From: JAOUGY01 sp963785075
GTDB taxonomy: Bacteria; Actinomycetota; Acidimicrobiia; Spongiisociales; ZC4RG35
NCBI GenBank assembly: GCA_963785075.1
Contig: CAWATW010000007.1
Span: 62,001 to 126,000 of the forward strand
Direction: 5' to 3'
Length of the DNA stretch: 64,000 nt
A program made the translations under genes and the position numbers. Position 1 is the stretch's first letter. Every line of letters starts with the position of its first letter. This document shows, in pieces, positions 8,909 to 17,976 of this stretch. The notes beneath the pieces are model-generated. The model saw only the letters and a list, made by a program, of their open reading frames with translations. It had not been told where the DNA came from and ran no database searches.

Positions 8909-10099
8909 TCAGTGGACAACACTGTTGAAAAGCGCAAGTAGTCGACGACGCAGGGGACGAGTGGGGACAGGCTCCCCGAACCGACCTCTCCGATCGATCA
9001 CCGTGAGGGCCAGGCCGGCACCCAGACACCCGAGGATGATCGCCGGCGCCAGGGTGGAGCGGATCGACTCGGTCATCGTCCGAAACGACACCACCAGGTG
9101 GCGCGTTGGCCTGATCGACGTGCGGATCGGTGGTTCGACCACCAATGCCACCACATCCTCGGAGTTGCGCACGAGCAGCGAGCCTCGTTCGAGTGGTGTG
9201 AGCACCGGGTCAGATGGCGGTACCGAGGTGGTGGGGGTCGGAAGGTCGCCTGCTGCCGCAGTCGGCGGGGCGGTGGTCGATGTCGAAGCCACGGACTCGT
9301 CTGGTGGGGTGACTGTCTGTTCCGGCGGCTCGGTGGTCGTCGTCTCGGCTGCGGGCGGTGTTGTGGTGGTTGTGGTTGTTGTTGTTGTGGTGGTGGTTGT
9401 GGTTGTTGTTGTTGTTGTTGTGGACGACGAGGTGGTCGTTGCCGGAGGTTGAGTGGTGGTCGTGGTGGTCGTTGTGCTGGTGGTCGTGGTCGTGGCAGCC
9501 GAGAAGGCGACGCTCAATGCGCTCGGCACCAGAGCTCCGTCATATGCGATCCACATGGCAGCACCGGAAGAAGCCGGGACCGTGATCCGGAGGACCAGTG
9601 TCCGGTTGTCCTCGTAGGTGTGATCGATCGTCGGGAAGACGATCGTGTCCGACACCCACTCCCCCTCAGCACCCCACGACGAACGGGCGATGGTGCGCTC
9701 GGTCAGCAGTTGACACCCGGATCCATAGCGGTTGCAGTCGAGCAGATGGAGCGACAGGGCACCGGATCCGGCGTTGGCGAGATCGTCGACGGCGCTCCAG
9801 ATCGTGAGAGTTGGAGTTCCGGAGAGCCGCTGACCTCGTGCGTCCACGATGAAGTCTTGTCGTCGGTCGGCCGACTTCTCCGTCCATCCTGCTCCCCCGG
9901 GCTCGATGGTCAGACCGGGGTCGTCGTTCCGTAGCCAGTCGAAGTTCTTGATCGCCGTCGATGTGGGGGCGCCTGCCGCCAGCCACGTGACGGGAACGCC
10001 GCCACCCTTCAGGAAGAGAGTCTCGTCGGCGCTCGCCGGCCCCGCCGGCGTCAGGAGAATCAGCACCGTCACTGCGATCGCGATGCTGCGACGGTTCAT
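8909..10099 (-). CDS. Membrane-anchored stalk protein B with Thr-rich spacer
   Basis: 396 residues. A signal peptide (about residues 1-24) precedes a globular domain of roughly 180 residues that starts with ETLFLKGGG and contains WLRNDDPGLTIEPGG and LHLLDCNRYGSGC. A stretch of nearly pure Thr (about residues 205-260), a Pro/Thr linker and a C-terminal membrane helix with an Arg-rich tail follow. The globular part is paralogous to the protein at 11481-12500 (shared LxLKGxG, RNDDPGLT and LLDC-cysteine patterns). Its ATG overlaps the stop of the histidine kinase gene, so the two are surely co-expressed. It may be a cell-surface sensor or ligand for the kinase (inference). Confidence 0.85.
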   Translation of the reverse strand: MNRRSIAIAVTVLILLTPAGPASADETLFLKGGGVPVTWLAAGAPTSTAIKNFDWLRNDDPGLTIEPGGAGWTEKSADRRQDFIVDARGQRLSGTPTLTIWSAVDDLANAGSGALSLHLLDCNRYGSGCQLLTERTIARSSWGAEGEWVSDTIVFPTIDHTYEDNRTLVLRITVPASSGAAMWIAYDGALVPSALSVAFSAATTTTTSTTTTTTTTQPPATTTSSSTTTTTTTTTTTTTTTTTTTTTPPAAETTTTEPPEQTVTPPDESVASTSTTAPPTAAAGDLPTPTTSVPPSDPVLTPLERGSLLVRNSEDVVALVVEPPIRTSIRPTRHLVVSFRTMTESIRSTLAPAIILGCLGAGLALTVIDRRGRFGEPVPTRPLRRRLLALFNSVVH

Positions 10100-11484
10100 G
10101 ACGCCGTCGCAAGCTGACGGTCGCCGACCAATGCCAGAGGCACGGTCAGCTCGAACATCGTGATGTCATCCATTCTGGTGTACTCGATGGTTCCGTCCAT
10201 GCGCTCGATCAACTCGCGAGCAACCGAGAGTCCCAGCCCGACGCTCCCTGCCAGCAGCGCCCCCTTGCCGCCGTTGACGAAGCGATCGAACAGACGATGG
10301 ATGATGTCTTCCGGCACCCCGGGGCCATCGTCGGCAACGGTGATGAGGGCACGAGTGTCGTTTGTCTCGACGATCACCGCGACGTTGTCCCCACCGTGCC
10401 GAGCGGCGTTCGACACGAGATTCCGAATCACCTGGCGGAGTCGCAACGGATCGGCGACTACGTCGACGTTCGGGCAACTCGTCGCCACTTCGATCCCGCG
10501 GCGGGTGAACGGTTCGACCACGCTCTCGATGCAGTCCAGGAGTGGCGTCCTTTCGCTGGCGACGGTGAGCTGGCTCGCGTCGATGCGAGCCGCGGTGAGC
10601 AGGTCGTCGATCATCCGCGACAGTTCGTTCGACTCGGTGTGGATGATGGAGACCAGATCGCGAACGGTGGCGGTGTCCTCGAAGCCTTCCTCCAGCAAGA
10701 TCTCGGAGAAACCATGTATGGAGGTCAGGGGAGTCCGCAGCTCGTGGGAGATCCCTGCAATCAACTCGTCCTTCGCACGCCCCACCGCTCGTTCGGCCTC
10801 GACCCACGCGCGCATTTCTTGTTGTTCGTCGCGAATGCGGCGGCGGGCCCACGCCCAGTAGACCAGCATGGCCACCGCCGGAATCGCGATCGAAGTGAGG
10901 ATTCGGGTGATGCCGGCAGTTCGGCCCGCCGTGGTCTGGATCTCGAGGATTGCCTCCTCCGCGATGCGTTGACGCTCGGCCAGGTCGGTGATGAGGGTGC
11001 GATAGGCCGGCTCGAGGCTCTCACGCCGGATGCGGTCGGCCGTTGCGACGGAGCCGCGCTCGACCGCCTCGAGAACGTCGTCCGCGGCTGCGGCATAGCC
11101 CGCCTCAACGTCGGCGTTCTGCGAGACATCGGTGAAGCTGGCCAGCGCCAGTCGAGCCTCGTCGATCGCCGCGGTCGCATCCTCGGTCGACGTGATCCCC
11201 AGTTGCCTGTCTGCCTCGAAGACGATCCCCTGGGAGATGGCAGCTCGTGCGATGCCTGCCGACCCTGCTGTGGCGTTGGCGATGTGCAATTGCGACGCGT
11301 TGCGAGCGACCCGTTCGAGCGCGGCGGCGTTCGACCAGGCGCCGGCGGTCACGAACATCGCGACGATCAAGCCGGCTGTTCCGAGGAGCACAACGGAGCG
11401 GAGCAGCATCTTGTTGGCGGCGGACCGGTGGATGCGACTCGCACGCAGGCGCGCCATCTGGTCGAGAGGGTTGGAGATGTTCAC
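10096..11484 (-). CDS. Sensor histidine kinase (intact)
   Basis: 462 residues. An N-terminal membrane helix (about 28-48), a ~150-residue helical extracytoplasmic sensor, and a second helix (about 195-215) lead to a complete kinase core. The H-box is GISHELRTPLTSIHGF, the N-box RNLVSNAARHGG, G1 DDGPGVPE and G2 GSVGLGLSVARELIERM. It should autophosphorylate, but no response regulator is encoded nearby. It overlaps stalk-protein genes by 4 bp on both sides. The helical sensor with the EPAYRTLITDLAERQ pattern recurs in the kinase-like proteins at 12505 and 14311. Confidence 0.93.
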   Translation of the reverse strand: MNISNPLDQMARLRASRIHRSAANKMLLRSVVLLGTAGLIVAMFVTAGAWSNAAALERVARNASQLHIANATAGSAGIARAAISQGIVFEADRQLGITSTEDATAAIDEARLALASFTDVSQNADVEAGYAAAADDVLEAVERGSVATADRIRRESLEPAYRTLITDLAERQRIAEEAILEIQTTAGRTAGITRILTSIAIPAVAMLVYWAWARRRIRDEQQEMRAWVEAERAVGRAKDELIAGISHELRTPLTSIHGFSEILLEEGFEDTATVRDLVSIIHTESNELSRMIDDLLTAARIDASQLTVASERTPLLDCIESVVEPFTRRGIEVATSCPNVDVVADPLRLRQVIRNLVSNAARHGGDNVAVIVETNDTRALITVADDGPGVPEDIIHRLFDRFVNGGKGALLAGSVGLGLSVARELIERMDGTIEYTRMDDITMFELTVPLALVGDRQLATAS

Positions 11485-12500
11485 GGAGACCCCGATTCCG
11501 GCGTTCGCCCCGCCAACATGGCGAGAGCAGCCGAGAACACCGCAAGGGAGATGAGCCAGGGCGAGACCGTCGCCATCGTGGCTCCGAATGTCGTCGATGA
11601 CGCGACCATCCGTTCCAGGGCGCCGACGTCACCGACCGCATCGAAGCCACCAGTCGGGTCGGCGGCGCTCGAGAAGGAAAACACGAAGGTGGAGTGCCTG
11701 TCGTCGGCGAAGACGGCGGTCGTTGTGGTTGACCGAACGGTCGTTGCCGTCGTTACGGTCGTTGAGGGCGTCGGCGCGACCACCGTCACGATCGCTGGTG
11801 GCGAGGCGATCGACGGGGTAGTCGCTGCTGGTGATGGGGCGGGCGCCGTCGTTGGCGGGGCGAGCGTCGTCGTCGGAGCGGGGGGAGGCGGCCGGAGCGT
11901 CGAGAACGACAACGAACTAGGGGCGTCGAGTGCGTCGTAGCCCAGCCAGAGATCGAGATCGTCGGACATGTGCGCCGTCAGGTCCAGCATCAGCGTGCGG
12001 TCCGGTCCGAACTCGTGATGATCGAAGTCGATCTGCACCGTCGCAGGCGAGAAGATTCCTGGCTCGCCGGCAGCGACACCGGTGCTCCCTCTACCCAGGA
12101 CTTCGCATTGGATGCCAAAGGAGTCGCAGTCGAGCAGGTGCGCCACAACCTCGCCGCCGACGAGATCGTTTCCCGAAGCGATCCACAAGACCAGCGTCAC
12201 CGGTCCCGCGATCAGATGCTCGGATGCGTCGAATACAAACGCCTGGTGCTTCGCGTCGTCGGACTCACGCACGGCGATGCCTCCGGATTGGAGAGTGAGG
12301 CCGGGGTCGTCGTTGCGATGGCGGTCGAGATTGGTCACGGTCTCCGACTGAGGGATCGTCGAGTCGAGCACGGAACGAGGGTGTCCGGGGCCTTTGAGAT
12401 ACAGCTGTTCGAGCCCTGCCTGGGCACCGGCTCTGACTTGCGTGACGCCGAGGAACGACAGCACCGTTGTGATCATGATGAGTGCATCCATTCGCGTCAT
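11481..12500 (-). CDS. Membrane-anchored stalk protein A
   Basis: 339 residues. A signal-like N-terminus (about residues 1-25) is followed by a globular domain with LYLKGPGHPRS, HRNDDPGLTLQSGG and AHLLDCDSFGIQC. A Pro/Thr/Ala-rich linker and a C-terminal membrane helix (near residue 310) complete it. It is a paralogue of the 8909-10099 protein, with the same order of parts but a shorter stalk. It sits 4 bp downstream of the kinase-like gene at 12505, and its stop overlaps the kinase start (ATGA), placing it in the signalling operon. No known domain recognised. Confidence 0.82.
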   Translation of the reverse strand: MTRMDALIMITTVLSFLGVTQVRAGAQAGLEQLYLKGPGHPRSVLDSTIPQSETVTNLDRHRNDDPGLTLQSGGIAVRESDDAKHQAFVFDASEHLIAGPVTLVLWIASGNDLVGGEVVAHLLDCDSFGIQCEVLGRGSTGVAAGEPGIFSPATVQIDFDHHEFGPDRTLMLDLTAHMSDDLDLWLGYDALDAPSSLSFSTLRPPPPAPTTTLAPPTTAPAPSPAATTPSIASPPAIVTVVAPTPSTTVTTATTVRSTTTTAVFADDRHSTFVFSFSSAADPTGGFDAVGDVGALERMVASSTTFGATMATVSPWLISLAVFSAALAMLAGRTPESGSP

Positions 12501-12504
12501 CCGG

Positions 12505-13863
12505 CTATCCGGTCGGCCGGGGTAGCTCGATGATGAGGAGCGCCATGCCTGACTCCTCGTGGAAGCGAATCCGCCCGCTCATGGCGCGAATGAGATGTCC
12601 GGCCACAGATAGCGAAAGCCCGCCGGCGTTGGTCGTGTCGATCGCCCGGTCATCCTGGAGAGTGGACACCAGGCCGGCGTCCATCGAGAATCCCCTGCCG
12701 GCAACCGTGATCGTTGCCGCGTCGCCGTCGAGTCCCAGGACGAGTGCCATCCGATCGGCGCCTTCTGTGCGCCCCACCGCCAGGAGGTTCCTCAGAGCCT
12801 CTTGCAGTCTCGACGGATCGGCCATTCCCCGGACGTGATCACCGACCACGTCGATGTGAATTCCCATCTGAGAGGCATCTTCAGCGATCCGCGACACGAT
12901 GGCTCCCAGGTCGATCGGCTGGGTGGTGATCGTCATCGTGCCCGTTCGGATCCGATCGAGTGCGACGAGATCGTGCGCCACCGATCGCAGCGCCGAGGTG
13001 TCTGACAGGAGGCCGACACTCCCTGGCTCGCCGATCGGGGCGGCACCGGTGTCCACCGGTTCCCGGGTGCCTTTCACCGCCACCTCGGACCTGGATTGGC
13101 GCTCCCCTCCGAATCCCGTCGCAGCCGGCTCCTGGGGGGTGATTGCGTCCTCCGAGGGCGCGTCGAATCGCATGCGGCTCGGCACCGGCTTCGAGACCCG
13201 CTTCCGCACCCATTGCACGGTGACGAACACAACGAGGGCAGGAGCCACGAAGACGACCAGAGCGGTGAGAGCAACGGTGGCAGTCGCTTCACCTTCCGCC
13301 GTTGCGGCAATGGACGCTCGTGCGCTTCGGCGTCGCTCGGTCACCAGGTCCGCAAAGGCGCGGTATGAGGCTTCGATCGCTGGAGTAGTCGCGCCGATCT
13401 CTGCGATGGGCCGTCCTGAGTCGAGTTCGGAGAGCGTGCTGCTCGCAGTTTCGAGCATCCACCGACCCGACTCCACCAGCACGTCGTCGTCGCCGACGGC
13501 CATGAGGGAGGTCTCGAACACCGCTGACGCCGACTCGGCCTCGGCCCTCGCCAGAGCCGCGGGGCGTTCGGACCCGGCCAGAAGCAATGCCTGATTGATG
13601 GATGCATGCATGAGGGCCGCCGATTCGGCCAGGCTGGATAGCCGATCGAGGTCGGCCGCGTCTGTCGTGACCCTCGACGCGACGGTCGACTCGGCGATGC
13701 GCGCCGCGCCGCCGCCGAGCGCGGCGCCCGACAGCAAGATCGCCACCGCAACGAGGGTGTGTTTGAGGGCGGAGGAAGAACTCGAGTCCACGGTGTGAAT
13801 ATCGGAGATTCGAGGTTGCCGACTTGAAAGCCAGCGCGAAGTGCCACCGTTTGGCCTAGTCAC
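12505..13863 (-). CDS. Histidine-kinase-like protein, probable pseudokinase
   Basis: 452 residues from a GTG at 13863; an alternative GTG at 13791, just before the first membrane helix, is plausible. Two membrane helices (about 33-52 and 215-235) bracket a helical sensor like that of the neighbouring intact kinase. The C-terminal part resembles a HATPase domain (EALRNLLAVGRTEG as N-box, GGLSLSVAGHLIRAMSG as G2). The H-box histidine motif is absent, and the G1 segment reads VAGRGFS instead of DDGxG. It is therefore predicted to bind ATP weakly or not at all and to act as a sensor or scaffold partner. First gene of the run down to 8909. Confidence 0.82.
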   Translation of the reverse strand: MTRPNGGTSRWLSSRQPRISDIHTVDSSSSSALKHTLVAVAILLSGAALGGGAARIAESTVASRVTTDAADLDRLSSLAESAALMHASINQALLLAGSERPAALARAEAESASAVFETSLMAVGDDDVLVESGRWMLETASSTLSELDSGRPIAEIGATTPAIEASYRAFADLVTERRRSARASIAATAEGEATATVALTALVVFVAPALVVFVTVQWVRKRVSKPVPSRMRFDAPSEDAITPQEPAATGFGGERQSRSEVAVKGTREPVDTGAAPIGEPGSVGLLSDTSALRSVAHDLVALDRIRTGTMTITTQPIDLGAIVSRIAEDASQMGIHIDVVGDHVRGMADPSRLQEALRNLLAVGRTEGADRMALVLGLDGDAATITVAGRGFSMDAGLVSTLQDDRAIDTTNAGGLSLSVAGHLIRAMSGRIRFHEESGMALLIIELPRPTG

Positions 13864-13987
13864 TTCCGTGCCTCGAGCAAGGTCGACAGCGCGTCCGCAG
13901 AGGATCGTTGGGTTGCGGGCCTCGAACGGCCATCATGCGGGTACCGATCGAGGAGAGACCCTGGCCAGGAAGGCAGCGACGAGCGCG

Positions 13988-14248
13988 GTGATATCACCCT
14001 GGAAGTGGGTGGCGATCATCGCGTGCGCGGGGTTCGCCGTGAACGTCGTCGTGGTGTGGCTGATCGATGGCGTTTCGCCGGGGCCATACGATCTCGGACA
14101 AGTCGTCGGCGTACATCTGGTTGCCTTCCTCCTGACGGCGCTCGTCGCCAACGTCACCCGTGTCGGTTCGATCGGAACATTGGTCGCAATCTATCTCCTG
14201 GCTTTTGCCGCGATCCAGGTCCTTCTCGTGCTCACGGATCTCGCCTGA
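13988..14248 (+). CDS. Small membrane protein, start uncertain
   Basis: About 86 residues from a GTG at 13988; the frame stays open upstream to 13841. Three hydrophobic helices are visible (WVAIIACAGFAVNVVVVWLI, VHLVAFLLTALVANV, LVAIYLLAFAAIQVLLVL). A GGAGAG site at about 13951 would suit a start near 13961, but only CTG is available there. No family recognised. It is transcribed against the surrounding kinase-like genes. Confidence 0.6.
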   Translation: MISPWKWVAIIACAGFAVNVVVVWLIDGVSPGPYDLGQVVGVHLVAFLLTALVANVTRVGSIGTLVAIYLLAFAAIQVLLVLTDLA

Positions 14249-14310
14249 CCGGGCGCAGCGTCGACGCTCGTGGCCGCCCTCACCGGTGAGCTCGCGTGGG
14301 AGACGCAGCC

Positions 14311-15516
14311 TCAGTCTGCGTTGGCGGCTAGGCGGTCGACGTCGTCGGCGGGCTCGTCAGGCCCCCGTACCAGCTCGATCGTGTACAGCGACACGCCTCT
14401 CCAGTTGGTCCACCGGACCTCGGCATGCATGCCGCCGAGCATCTGCTTTGCGACCGTGATCTGATGGTCGACTTCGGGAGGCGGGGAAGAGGCATCTTCG
14501 CTGATCCCTCTCAACAGGCTCCCGTCGTGACCCACGTTGATCTCCACCTTGTCCCCGACGATCACTGCTACGAGGCCGATGTGCTCCGCTCCGTGGGCGG
14601 TGGCGCTGAGCAGCAGGTTCGAGAGGAGCCTGCGCATCCGGAGGGGATCCACGAGGACGTGAACGGGCGGACACTCGATGGCGACCTCCCATCCGGCGTC
14701 GACGATCGTCGCCAGCGCCGCGTCGATGATTCCCTTCAACTCGACGGTGCGCAGACCGCCCCGTACCGAGTGGAGCGCCTCGGGATTGCGCACGGGACCC
14801 GTCGGCGCCGGCGCCGGATTCCGCGGTTCGTGGTGCCCGATCTCAGGGAGATGGACGCCCGACAGCGGGGATGTGAAGACTTCGGGCTCGGGTGTCCGTC
14901 CCTCCGGGAGCTTTGTGGTCGGCCGCGGCACAGGCACCGGTGCCGTCGCCGGCGTGGTCAGCTTGTCGACCAGCGTCGGACGCCGTCGCTGAACCATGAC
15001 GAATGTCCCGAATGCCACGGCGGCGATCCCGATCACGACCAACCACGTGTTGCTCCCGGTGTCCGCCCCCCCGAGCTCTGCCTGGCGGGTGAGAAGCCGC
15101 TCGCGCAGGGTCTGATATCTGGGGGTGACTTGGGTTCGCATGACCTCGGCGGCAACGTCGATCGTGCCGTCCGCGAGCAGACCCGTGACGAGGTTGGCCG
15201 CCTGGGCGTAGGCCTCGGCCTCCGAGCGGAGCAGGACATCGTCCTCCACGTGATCGGTGGCCTCGTTGAAGTCCTCGATCGTCGCCTCGACCCGAGCCGA
15301 ATTTGCCCTGAACTCCTCGGACATCGTCTGACCCGTGCTCGACGCCAGTGATACGAGTTGATCGACCGAGGACTGGATTCTCGAGGAGGTGTCGAGCAGC
15401 AGCGCCACGGTCTCAGCCTCGCTCGGGCCGGCAAGCAGACCACACCCGCCGAGCCCGACGGCCAGCATGAGCACGCCCGCGGAGCGGAATGCAGTGCGGC
15501 TGGATCGTGTCTTCAT
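14311..15516 (-). CDS. Lipoprotein-type histidine-kinase-like protein, probable pseudokinase
   Basis: 401 residues. The N-terminus (signal, then VGLGGCG) looks like a lipoprotein lipobox, unusual for a kinase-like protein. A helical sensor with TPRYQTLRERLLTRQ parallels the two neighbouring sensors. A membrane helix near residue 165, a Pro-rich linker and a degenerate HATPase-like domain follow (RMRRLLSNLLLSATAHGAEH as N-box, then VGHDGSLLRG in place of G1, and no clear G2). No H-box histidine is visible. Predicted to be a non-catalytic partner. The spacer 15517-15682 holds only a weak GC hairpin. Confidence 0.78.
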   Translation of the reverse strand: MKTRSSRTAFRSAGVLMLAVGLGGCGLLAGPSEAETVALLLDTSSRIQSSVDQLVSLASSTGQTMSEEFRANSARVEATIEDFNEATDHVEDDVLLRSEAEAYAQAANLVTGLLADGTIDVAAEVMRTQVTPRYQTLRERLLTRQAELGGADTGSNTWLVVIGIAAVAFGTFVMVQRRRPTLVDKLTTPATAPVPVPRPTTKLPEGRTPEPEVFTSPLSGVHLPEIGHHEPRNPAPAPTGPVRNPEALHSVRGGLRTVELKGIIDAALATIVDAGWEVAIECPPVHVLVDPLRMRRLLSNLLLSATAHGAEHIGLVAVIVGDKVEINVGHDGSLLRGISEDASSPPPEVDHQITVAKQMLGGMHAEVRWTNWRGVSLYTIELVRGPDEPADDVDRLAANAD

Positions 15517-15682
15517 GCGGGCTGGCCTCGATTGAGCGGCGGGTGGTCCACGCCCGCCACCAGAGATGGCGATGCAGACCGCTGCCCCTCTTATCGGCTC
15601 GCGATCGGCCCATGTTTAGTTCGGTGTTCGCGTGTTTCGCTGCGGGCGTCGATCGAACGTCTGGCGGCTTCGGAAGCCCCGG

Positions 15683-17536
15683 TCACAGTCCGGGCACCCG
15701 GCCCAGAAGCGCAGCTCCCAGGATCGACGCCGAGACGCCGAGTGCCACCAGACCGTACCGAGATGGCCAGTGGCCCCCGACCATACGGCGGCGAACGTCC
15801 TGGATCGTGGTCACGACCGCGGCGATCACGGCTGAGACCACCAACCACGGCAGAGCGAAGATGAACCACGCCGGAAATGGTTGAGCGACATATCCCGACA
15901 GCTTGCTGTTCATGGCGATCGCCAGCCAGCCGGCGACGAAGGACACGACCGACAGGATCGTGGTTCCGAGCCATGCAGTTCGCGATCGGGCGCCGGGTGC
16001 CGCAGTGGCTGCCCACCCTGCGAACCCGGCCGCAATGAGCAGTCCGAGCACGGCCATCACGGTTGGTCCGGTCTCTCCAGTGGTCCCGAGTTCGCGAATG
16101 GCACCGATGGGGACCGGCCATGACATGAAGTCCAGGGGCTCGGAGGCGCAGCCGAGGTCGAGCTCGGAACGACGGGACTCCATGAACTGCGCAGCCACAT
16201 CCGCCGTGCATCGGGTGCTGGCCGGAATGCGCTCTGTGACGGTGCTTTCGACGACGACGGTCTGTCCGCCCAACTCCGATACGCGATGGGTCCAGGTGTC
16301 GGTTCCCATTGGATCGATCACCCGATCGAAGACGAGGATCGGCAGGTCGAGGTCGGCGGTCTCGACGTCGGCGGGTCGGGCGCCGGCCACCCATCGAGAG
16401 CACACTGCTCGAGGTGCATGTGGCGACACCAACTCGGGAATCGAGGCCATGACGTCGTCGAGGCTGGTGGAGTCGACGATCGGGAGTTGTTCGGCGCAGA
16501 CGTCGGACCACCACGTCAGTTGGTCCACGGTGTCAGGATGCCGCGTGGCCGTATCGAGCCCGGCGAGCCCGATGCGTCCCTTCTCGGCCAGACCGAACTC
16601 GCTCGCTGCGTCATCGATGTGCTCGAGCAGCCATGGGAGAACCTCGGGCATCGACTCGAGATCCAGCGCTTGGGACAAAGCACGACGAAAGTCGGTGGAG
16701 GCGACGGTGGTCTTGATCGCGGGAAGGGACCCGATGGCGGGAATGTCGATCGCCTCCGAAGCATCGTGCAAGCGCGACGCGATGCGCTCGGCCGTGACCG
16801 CAGGTGCCTCGAACCGCCCGCAACCCCTGTCCTCACCGCATGCGGTCGACAGTGCCGTCAGGGCAGGCTCGTAGGCGATGGCCCGCGCAAGAAAGGATGG
16901 CACCTCCAGCGGGAGGGGGGACTCCAGCACGAGGGTCTCGACCCCGGTACCGTCTGCCACGGCCAGTCGGAGTGCGACCTGAGCTCCATGGCTCCTTCCC
17001 AGCGCATGCCATCTACTCCACGAACGACCCTGGGCGAGGGATCGGCGTACCTCGATGAGGTCATCGACGAACGCCGGCGTCGTTCTTCGTTCCGGCGGGA
17101 TGCCTGCATCGAGAGACTGGTCATGACAGGCGGCGAGGGTTTCGATCGTGGGTGACTGCGCGTACGCGTCGCATGTCTGCAAGGGTGACGACTGGCCGGT
17201 TGCGATCGGATCGACGACCACGAGGTCGCGATACCGCAGCAGCTCAGAGCTGGAGAGGGCGCTGAGATCCCTCGAGGGGACCACCCCAGGTTCGGATGGA
17301 AGGACGAGCACGGGTGCGTCGGTCAGCGGCTCTCCTCCCCGATGAAGAACGGTGACCATCAGCGATCCGTCGGTCACGGGCACGCTGAAGCAGCTGACGT
17401 TGACCCTCAGGTCTCCTGTGTCGTAGGCGCAGTCGATTGCGGGGATGGGCTCACCGGGATCGAGGTCCCCGAACACGAGGATGATCGAGGCGGCGAGCAA
17501 TACGGCCATGATCCCGATGGTCTTGCGGTCTCGCAC
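15683..17536 (-). CDS. Membrane-anchored alpha/beta hydrolase, catalytic His apparently missing
   Basis: 617 residues from the GTG at 17536, chosen because it sits directly before the first membrane helix (KTIGIMAVLLAASIILVFG). The extracytoplasmic part is a proline-iminopeptidase-like alpha/beta hydrolase: nucleophile elbow ALGRSHGAQVAL (GxSxG) and acid-loop segment LPILVFDRVIDPMGTDTW. Where the family has a GHG-type histidine before the conserved Cys, this protein reads STVTERIPASTRCTADV, with no His. Four membrane helices fill the C-terminal ~150 residues, an unusual fusion. It may be an inactive receptor-like hydrolase or use another His. No operon partner on this strand. Confidence 0.75.
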   Translation of the reverse strand: MRDRKTIGIMAVLLAASIILVFGDLDPGEPIPAIDCAYDTGDLRVNVSCFSVPVTDGSLMVTVLHRGGEPLTDAPVLVLPSEPGVVPSRDLSALSSSELLRYRDLVVVDPIATGQSSPLQTCDAYAQSPTIETLAACHDQSLDAGIPPERRTTPAFVDDLIEVRRSLAQGRSWSRWHALGRSHGAQVALRLAVADGTGVETLVLESPLPLEVPSFLARAIAYEPALTALSTACGEDRGCGRFEAPAVTAERIASRLHDASEAIDIPAIGSLPAIKTTVASTDFRRALSQALDLESMPEVLPWLLEHIDDAASEFGLAEKGRIGLAGLDTATRHPDTVDQLTWWSDVCAEQLPIVDSTSLDDVMASIPELVSPHAPRAVCSRWVAGARPADVETADLDLPILVFDRVIDPMGTDTWTHRVSELGGQTVVVESTVTERIPASTRCTADVAAQFMESRRSELDLGCASEPLDFMSWPVPIGAIRELGTTGETGPTVMAVLGLLIAAGFAGWAATAAPGARSRTAWLGTTILSVVSFVAGWLAIAMNSKLSGYVAQPFPAWFIFALPWLVVSAVIAAVVTTIQDVRRRMVGGHWPSRYGLVALGVSASILGAALLGRVPGL

Positions 17537-17684
17537 GAAGGCGACGCTACCGCGCCCGGGTGACTCTTTCGATGTTCTGGCCGACAACAATGGTCGCAGT
17601 CGGAGTGCGGCATCCATCGGACGGGAAACCGCCCGCGAAGCCAACGGGTTTGCGGGTCACCGGTGGGCTGGCACAATCTCGGGT

Positions 17685-17909
17685 GTGACGACGGCTCAAC
17701 CCGACCTCCATGTCGATCCTGTCACCAGAGATGGCGACCATGAGCGGTTTGCCCACTACGTGAAGAAGGGAGACATCGTTCGTTCTGCTGTCGAGGGTCT
17801 GCCCATCGAGGCGCTGTGTGGGAAACGATGGATTCCGGATCGCGATCCGAAGAAGTATCCCGTGTGTCCCACCTGCAAAGAGATTCTCGCTCGTCTCAAA
17901 GGTCGCTGA
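17685..17909 (+). CDS. DUF3039 protein
   Basis: 74 residues from the GTG at 17685. The family pattern is clear: ERFAHYVKKGDIVRSAVEG, then EALCGKRWIPDRDPKKYPVCPTCKEI. The single Cys plus CPTC may bind zinc. This small family is typical of actinobacteria and has no assigned function. It is divergent from the hydrolase gene. Confidence 0.88.
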   Translation: MTTAQPDLHVDPVTRDGDHERFAHYVKKGDIVRSAVEGLPIEALCGKRWIPDRDPKKYPVCPTCKEILARLKGR

Positions 17910-17976
17910 GGCGCCGCCAGTGCGGAGGGGCTGACGAAGGCGGCCGGATCCGCCAGAACGACCGGGTCTCACGCGG

